Origin: CAYSBE01 sp964429245
Lineage (GTDB): Bacteria; Bacteroidota; Bacteroidia; UKL13-3
Reading direction: 5' to 3'
Length of the DNA: 28,933 bases
Assembly (NCBI GenBank): GCA_964429245.1
Contig: CAYSBE010000018.1
Span: forward strand, 1-28,933
Shown: in pieces, positions 23,646-28,933 of the stretch
Position numbering within the stretch: the stretch's first letter is position 1
Layout: each line of letters starts with the position of its first letter
Translations under genes and position numbers: made by a program
Notes under the pieces: model-generated
Told to the model about the DNA's origin: nothing
Seen by the model: only the letters and a program-made list of their open reading frames with translations
The model's database searches: none

Positions 23646-26516
23646 ATGCGTAAACATATTTACACGTTAGTATTATCTTTATTGGTACTAATAACTGCTG
23701 CAACAGCACAGAATACTGGCAAAATTGCAGGTAAAATTACAGACAAAAAATCAGGAGAAGAATTGATAGGCGTTTCGGTTCAGGTGGAGGGTACATCTTT
23801 TGGGGCGGTTACTGATTTCGAAGGAAAATATATCATTCAAAACTTAACACCTGGAACTTATAACCTGGTGATATCGTATGTTTCGTATAATAAAAAAACT
23901 GTAAAGGGTGTAGTAGTAACTTCCAAAGAAACGACCATATATAATATAGATTTAGAAGAAAGTACCCAACAACTGAATGAAGTAGTTATTTCAGCACAGG
24001 TAAGAAAAGAATCAGTAAACTCAGTTTTGATTCAACAAAAAAATGCAGTTGCCGTTTCAAGTGGTGTATCTGCAGATTTAATCAGAAAAACTCCGGATAG
24101 AACAACAGCTGATGTAATCAAAAGGGTGAGTGGTGCATCCATACAAGATAATAAGTTTGCGATTGTAAGGGGATTAGGTGATCGTTACAACATGGCATTC
24201 ATTAATGGTGCCCCGTTGCCAAGCTCAGAGAGTGATAGAAAAGCATTTTCGTTAGACTTAATACCTGCTGCTGTGCTTGATAATATGATGATTATTAAAA
24301 CTGCAACTCCTGATATGCCAGGAGATTTTGCGGGAGGATTCATACAAATTAATACCAAAGACATACCCGATGAAAACCAAACAATAGTAGGATTTAATAT
24401 TGGAATGCACTCGCTAACCACATTTAAATCAGGGTTCTCGAGTATGAATACCAGCAGTACAGATTGGTTGGGATATGATAATGGAACCAGAGCCATACCT
24501 GATGGTGCCCAATCTACATCACAAGCAAAGGAAGCCTCATCGGCAGAGTTGGTAGAACAAGCAAAATTGTTTGATAACAATTTTAAACCTCTTGAGGTAA
24601 ATAGCTTTTTACCCAATATGGGTTTGAATGTAATGTCATCGAGAAGGATAAAAACTGAGAAAAACGAATTCGGTATTTTAGGAGGAATAACATACAGCAA
24701 CAACTACCGATACACTCCTTTTACGGTAAATGAGCCGCCTTTAGCAGACGAACAACGCTCCATTGATTTTAAAACAGCCGACTATAGAACATATACTTAC
24801 GATAATTATAGAAGAAACGTAAACTTAGGAGCGGTGTTAAACTTTTCAATGAAGGCAGGTAAGAATAACAAGTTTTCGTTCAAAAATTTGTATACCCAAA
24901 ACGGAGAAGACCAAACCATTCGTAGAACAGGTTTTTCTTATGTAAACCATGCATCACCTTTAGTTGATCAAGAAAATAAAAAGTACGATGACTATATTTA
25001 TCAATATCAGTCTAGCAGGATGCTGGCATCACAATTTTCAGGAGAGCATTTCCTGCCAAGTCAAAAAATAAAAATAAAGTATACGCTTGGTTACTCTAGT
25101 ATCCAACGCGAGTTGCCTGATTTTAAACGTCTGATATACCAAGCTGATAAAATTATTGGTGATACGGTTTATCAAAATTCAATTGTGCAATTAAACCCTG
25201 ATGCCAACTCGTTTACACCAAACCAAACAGGTAGGTTTTTTTCTACCTTAGATGAGAACTCTCCATCAGCAAAATACGAAATCAGTATTCCTTTTAACTT
25301 TCTGAAAAAATCAGAAGTAAAATTAGGTGGATTCAACCAAACCAGAACAAGAACATTCGAAGGTCGTAATTACTTGTTTACTTATGATAACAATACACTT
25401 GACCCGAGTAAATTTGATCAGGCAGGAATTGAAGGACCCGATTCAGTTTTTAGAGATGCAAACTTGCAAACCGATGTGTTTTTTCAACGTGAAACAACAC
25501 AAGGATCTGATAGTTACACAGCTAGTTCAAGAACAAATGCAGGTTTTGTGATGTTTGATAATAAGGTTTCAAATAGGTTGAGATTTATTTGGGGCGTTAG
25601 GGTTGAGCAATTCAATCAGAAAATAAATTCAGAAGCAATTGGTAAAAAGGTTGCTGTAGATAAAACTGTTACCGATTGGCTTCCATCTATCAATGCTATT
25701 TATGAATTAACTGAAAAGCAAAATTTACGAGTAGGATATGCCCGAACTTTATCGCGTCCAGAGTTTAGAGAATTTGCACCTCTTGCATTTTATGAAGTAA
25801 ATTATAATTCTATTATCATTGGTAATGAGAGCTTGGTAAGGGCAACAATTGATAATATTGACATCAAGTGGGAGTATTATCCAACACCAGGTCAAACCAT
25901 ATCCATCAATCCTTTCTATAAAAAATTCACCAATCCGGTCGAAATGATTGTGGTTCCTAATCCATCGTTTAGAAATTTTAGTTATCAAAATGCAACTTCA
26001 GCTGAAAACTTTGGAGTTGAATTTGAAACACGCATCTTGTTGGCAGGATTAGATAAAATAATTGGTACAAATGCTTTCAAAGATTTTACATTTTATGGAA
26101 ACTTATCACTGATAGAGTCACAAGTTAACTTATCTAATGTGGGTAAAGGTTTATCAAAACGACCACTTCAAGGTCAATCACCATATGTTTTCAATTTAGG
26201 ATTAAATTATGTGAATCCTAAATATGTAGACATCTCTTTTAACTTAAATAGGGTAGGAAGAAGAATTGCATTTGTGGGCACAAGCGAGAACCAAACCATT
26301 TGGGAAAATCCAAGAACAGTGGCTGATTTAAGCATCAATAGAACTGTGTTCAAAAAACTTCAAGTGAAATTAATAGTAGGAGACATCTTTGCACAAAACC
26401 TTATTTTCTATCATGATTTAAATAGAAACGGAAAGTTTGACCAAGGAACAGATGCAGATGCATTTAACTACAGATTTGGAAGAACATTTACAATAGGAGC
26501 GTCATATACCTTCTAA
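23646..26516 (+). CDS. TonB-dependent receptor with carboxypeptidase-like domain
   Basis: A 956-residue outer-membrane receptor. The signal peptide MRKHIYTLVLSLLVLITAAT plus AQ is followed by a carboxypeptidase-regulatory-like domain (GKIAGKITDKKSGEELIGVS, about 24-110), a plug domain (about 125-240) containing DVIKRVSGASIQDNKFAIVR, GLGDRYNMAFINGAPLPSSE and DMPGDFAGGFIQINT, and a long beta-barrel with many Tyr/Arg/Asn strands ending FGRTFTIGASYTF. The RGLGDRYN / LPSSESDRKAFSLDL plug signature marks a distinct Bacteroidota receptor subgroup, not classic SusC; no SusD follows. Instead a large secreted beta-helix protein lies next downstream, beyond a hairpin. The substrate is unknown. Confidence 0.93.
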   Translation: MRKHIYTLVLSLLVLITAATAQNTGKIAGKITDKKSGEELIGVSVQVEGTSFGAVTDFEGKYIIQNLTPGTYNLVISYVSYNKKTVKGVVVTSKETTIYNIDLEESTQQLNEVVISAQVRKESVNSVLIQQKNAVAVSSGVSADLIRKTPDRTTADVIKRVSGASIQDNKFAIVRGLGDRYNMAFINGAPLPSSESDRKAFSLDLIPAAVLDNMMIIKTATPDMPGDFAGGFIQINTKDIPDENQTIVGFNIGMHSLTTFKSGFSSMNTSSTDWLGYDNGTRAIPDGAQSTSQAKEASSAELVEQAKLFDNNFKPLEVNSFLPNMGLNVMSSRRIKTEKNEFGILGGITYSNNYRYTPFTVNEPPLADEQRSIDFKTADYRTYTYDNYRRNVNLGAVLNFSMKAGKNNKFSFKNLYTQNGEDQTIRRTGFSYVNHASPLVDQENKKYDDYIYQYQSSRMLASQFSGEHFLPSQKIKIKYTLGYSSIQRELPDFKRLIYQADKIIGDTVYQNSIVQLNPDANSFTPNQTGRFFSTLDENSPSAKYEISIPFNFLKKSEVKLGGFNQTRTRTFEGRNYLFTYDNNTLDPSKFDQAGIEGPDSVFRDANLQTDVFFQRETTQGSDSYTASSRTNAGFVMFDNKVSNRLRFIWGVRVEQFNQKINSEAIGKKVAVDKTVTDWLPSINAIYELTEKQNLRVGYARTLSRPEFREFAPLAFYEVNYNSIIIGNESLVRATIDNIDIKWEYYPTPGQTISINPFYKKFTNPVEMIVVPNPSFRNFSYQNATSAENFGVEFETRILLAGLDKIIGTNAFKDFTFYGNLSLIESQVNLSNVGKGLSKRPLQGQSPYVFNLGLNYVNPKYVDISFNLNRVGRRIAFVGTSENQTIWENPRTVADLSINRTVFKKLQVKLIVGDIFAQNLIFYHDLNRNGKFDQGTDADAFNYRFGRTFTIGASYTF

Positions 26517-26540
26517 TAAATTGAATAAATACCATTTTAG

Positions 26541-26567
26541 AAAAGATCGGTCCATCCGGTCTTTTTT
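26541..26567 (+). terminator. Intrinsic terminator after the second TonB receptor
   Basis: AAAAGATCGG pairs with CCGGTCTTTT (one G-U pair) around the loop TCCAT, then more T. It separates the receptor from the next gene, which must have its own promoter or rely on read-through. Confidence 0.8.
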
Positions 26568-26679
26568 GGTTATTAATATTAAGTTAATTTTCACGTAACG
26601 CAAGTTTAACTCGAAGGTAACATTCCCTTCAATGTGCAATTCTAATCTTGTTGCTGATAATTATTAATCAAAAACAAAA

Positions 26680-28933
26680 ATGAAATTAAAATCTACAGCT
26701 GTAATTGCAGCATTGGTCCTAAGCATGAATGCTTACAGCCAATTCTTCGACACTGTACCATTTGTCGGTGCATTTCCTCAAACGGGTTCAACAAAAGTAG
26801 CCTCAACAGGTTACAATCCTGACCCAACCAATACCAACGCAGATTGGACTGCAGGTTGGTCAAACTTCACACCAAACACTACGGTGTATCCTGGAGATGC
26901 AGGTTGGACGCCAACTGCAGCACACCCTGCAACCAATGCCAATAAAGTATCGGTTTCAGGTGATATTTCAGTAAACACAACTTGGACAAAAAACAATTGG
27001 TACGAAGTTTCAGGTACTGTTCACATTTTGAGTGGTGCTACCTTAACTATTGAACCAGGTACAGTTGTTCGCGGAAACGTAAATAACGTATTTGTGTTAA
27101 TCGTTGCTAAAGGTGGAAAATTAAATGCAGTAGGAACATTGCAACAGCCAATCGTTATGACTTCAGGCAGAGCTGCAGGATCACGTGTTCGCGGTGATTG
27201 GGGTGGATTGCTTATGATTGGTAACGCACATACAAACACTGCAGGTGGTGTTCGTCAATACGAAGCCCTTCCTTCTGATCCTTTAGCACTTTATGGTGGT
27301 GGACCAAACTACAACGATGCAGATAATTCTGGCGCATTAAGATACCTGCGTGTAGAATATGCAGGATATAATTTCTTGCCAGATCAAGAAATTAATGGTA
27401 TCACATTTGCCGGAGTTGGATTCGGAACAACAGCCGATTACTTACAAGTAAGTTATGCCAACGATGACTCATATGAGTGGTTCGGTGGTGCTTCTAACCA
27501 CAAATATTTAATTGCATTAGGCGGAACAGATGATGATTTTGACATGGACGAAGGATATAACGGGAAATGCCAGTTCTTACTTGGTGTTCGTAATCCTGCT
27601 GTTTTTGAAACGTCACCTTCAGGTACATCAAACGGTTTAGAGCACGATAATAATACAGGTTTAGGCTCTGCTGGTCAGGTAACTCCTGGTGTGAATGCAC
27701 CTACTCCTCTTACTGCTCCTATCATTTCAAATATGACTTTGTTAGGCCCAATTCGTGCTGGTGAAAATAGAAATTCATTATCTACAACCTCACGTGCACG
27801 CTTTGGTCGCGCTTTAGAATTAAGAACAAATGTTTCAACATCGGTATTTAATTCATTAATCGGTGGATACCTTGAAGGTTTCCGTATGGTTCACCCTAAC
27901 GTAAGTATATCTCCTTCTGTTCAGGATAGAGCAATCAATGACGAAATGTCAATGCGTAGAAATGTGCTTGCCTCTGCAATTACAACAGACGTATTGTGGT
28001 CATCAACTAATCCTCCTGCAAATACCGGTCCGTTTACTACATCTTCTTTAGCTACTTGGTGGTTTAATGGTCCTGCTTCATTCCCAAATCCGGGTAATGA
28101 TACAGCAAATACAATTGCAAAATTCCAAATTGTTTCTCCTTCATATACTGGTTTAGCAAATGGTTCATTGAATCAAATAGATTTTAGCGCAGTTAACTAT
28201 ATGTTAGCCAGCACCAGTCCATATGTAAATGCAGCTCGTTTTAATCATCCTAAAATACCTACAACTCCTCAGCCAAGTATCGCTGTAAACCCATCTGCCT
28301 TGCCTATTTTTAACCAAATTGTAGGAACACCAAGTCCAGTTCAATATATTGTGGTTAGAGCGTCTAATTTAGCAGGTAATATCAATATGACAATTGGAAC
28401 CAATTTCCAAATTTCATTTAACCGCACTACAGGTTGGGGAACTAACTTAACTAAAAACGGCCCTTCTGCAAATGATACAGTATTTGTTAGATATAACAGA
28501 AATGATGCAGGATCAAACAGCGCGATATTGAATATTACTTCAACACAATCTGCTGATTTTACTCCGCTAAATATTACAGTTAACGGATCAGCTACATCTC
28601 CTGCATCTCCTGTAATTGGAGTTGACAAATCTTTATTAAGATTTTCAACTGCATCAGGTGTTGCTTCAGCAGAACAAACTATTAATGTTTTCGGAAGATT
28701 TGTTTCAAGCAATATTACAGTTGCAGTTTCAGCACCTTACGAAGTTTCTACAACTTCAGGTTCAGGTTTTGGTGCAACAGCATCAATTACTGCTGCATCT
28801 ACAATCAATACACAATTATTTGTACGCTATAACCCAACTGCATTTGGATCAAATAGCGCATCATTATCATTAGTTACTGCAGGAGTTGATAGTATCAAAG
28901 TAGCATTAGAAGGAACAGCTACAGGTGGTCCAT
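26680..28933 (+). CDS. Large secreted beta-helix protein with C-terminal repeats, 3' end beyond the window
   Basis: An open frame of 751 codons from the ATG at 26680 to the right edge without a stop. The signal peptide is MKLKSTAVIAALVLSMNAYS, cleaved before QFF. Residues about 108-300 look like a right-handed beta-helix: GTVHILSGATLTIEPGTVVR, a GGKLNAVGTLQQPIVMTS turn, GDWGGLLMIGNAHTN, LRYLRVEYAG and an acidic DDDFDMDEGYNGK loop that could bind calcium. From about residue 537 two related modules of roughly 100 residues follow, each with a VRYN strand and a GSNSA turn before the final strand. Such proteins are usually type IX secreted or cell-surface; the sorting domain would lie outside the window. 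It follows the TonB receptor and may function with it, but the role is unknown. Confidence 0.88.
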   Translation, partial: MKLKSTAVIAALVLSMNAYSQFFDTVPFVGAFPQTGSTKVASTGYNPDPTNTNADWTAGWSNFTPNTTVYPGDAGWTPTAAHPATNANKVSVSGDISVNTTWTKNNWYEVSGTVHILSGATLTIEPGTVVRGNVNNVFVLIVAKGGKLNAVGTLQQPIVMTSGRAAGSRVRGDWGGLLMIGNAHTNTAGGVRQYEALPSDPLALYGGGPNYNDADNSGALRYLRVEYAGYNFLPDQEINGITFAGVGFGTTADYLQVSYANDDSYEWFGGASNHKYLIALGGTDDDFDMDEGYNGKCQFLLGVRNPAVFETSPSGTSNGLEHDNNTGLGSAGQVTPGVNAPTPLTAPIISNMTLLGPIRAGENRNSLSTTSRARFGRALELRTNVSTSVFNSLIGGYLEGFRMVHPNVSISPSVQDRAINDEMSMRRNVLASAITTDVLWSSTNPPANTGPFTTSSLATWWFNGPASFPNPGNDTANTIAKFQIVSPSYTGLANGSLNQIDFSAVNYMLASTSPYVNAARFNHPKIPTTPQPSIAVNPSALPIFNQIVGTPSPVQYIVVRASNLAGNINMTIGTNFQISFNRTTGWGTNLTKNGPSANDTVFVRYNRNDAGSNSAILNITSTQSADFTPLNITVNGSATSPASPVIGVDKSLLRFSTASGVASAEQTINVFGRFVSSNITVAVSAPYEVSTTSGSGFGATASITAASTINTQLFVRYNPTAFGSNSASLSLVTAGVDSIKVALEGTATGGP

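Overview
The window reads as chromosome of a low-GC Bacteroidota, most like the Chitinophagales/Sphingobacteriales branch. The signs are carboxypeptidase-D-like/plug TonB receptors, lipoproteins with an acidic or lysine-rich tail after the lipobox cysteine, almost no Shine-Dalgarno sequences, promoter elements of the TTTG...TAnnTTTG type, and a tmRNA tag reading GENNFAMAA. It is a draft scaffold: two runs of exactly 100 N interrupt it, one inside dnaB and one inside a tandem repeat next to a tRNA gene.

Layout. 1-1257 (-): a secreted protein of unknown function, cut by the left edge. 1762-3152 (+): replicative helicase dnaB, broken by a gap, convergent with a small TPR protein (3203-3517, -). 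3577-5315 (+): etfB-etfA. 5484-5963 (+): a SlyD-like FKBP, convergent with clpB (6040-8640, -) across a strong two-way hairpin. 8861-10654 (+): a Fur-family regulator abutting purA. 10744-11115 (-): tmRNA. 11177-12073 (-): a lipoprotein. 12124-13317 (-): a class III aminotransferase. 13392-14212 (+): a small LDRT-motif protein overlapping a nucleotidyltransferase, resembling a toxin-antitoxin pair. 14090-15478 (-): trigger factor. 15531-15615 (-): tRNA-Leu(UAG), preceded on its own strand by a tandem array whose every unit starts with the first 18 nt of the same tRNA (15616-15954). 16087-16596 (-): DUF1905/YdeI-like protein. 16638-17930 (-): aminopeptidase P. 18038-21382 (+): three genes that look like an outer-membrane metal uptake locus. 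21423-22253 (+): prmA. 22308-23504 (+): kbl. 23646-26516 (+): a second TonB receptor. 26680-28933 (+): a large secreted beta-helix protein with C-terminal repeats, cut by the right edge.

Most of the content is housekeeping: replication, electron transfer, proteostasis (ClpB, trigger factor, FKBP, tmRNA), purine and amino-acid metabolism, and ribosomal protein methylation. The accessory points of interest are the tRNA-head tandem array and its promoter, the LDRT/nucleotidyltransferase pair with an apparent one-base stop loss, the His/Cys/Asp-rich TonB locus, and the TonB-receptor/beta-helix pair at the right end. Both proteins that run off the window edges are long open frames.
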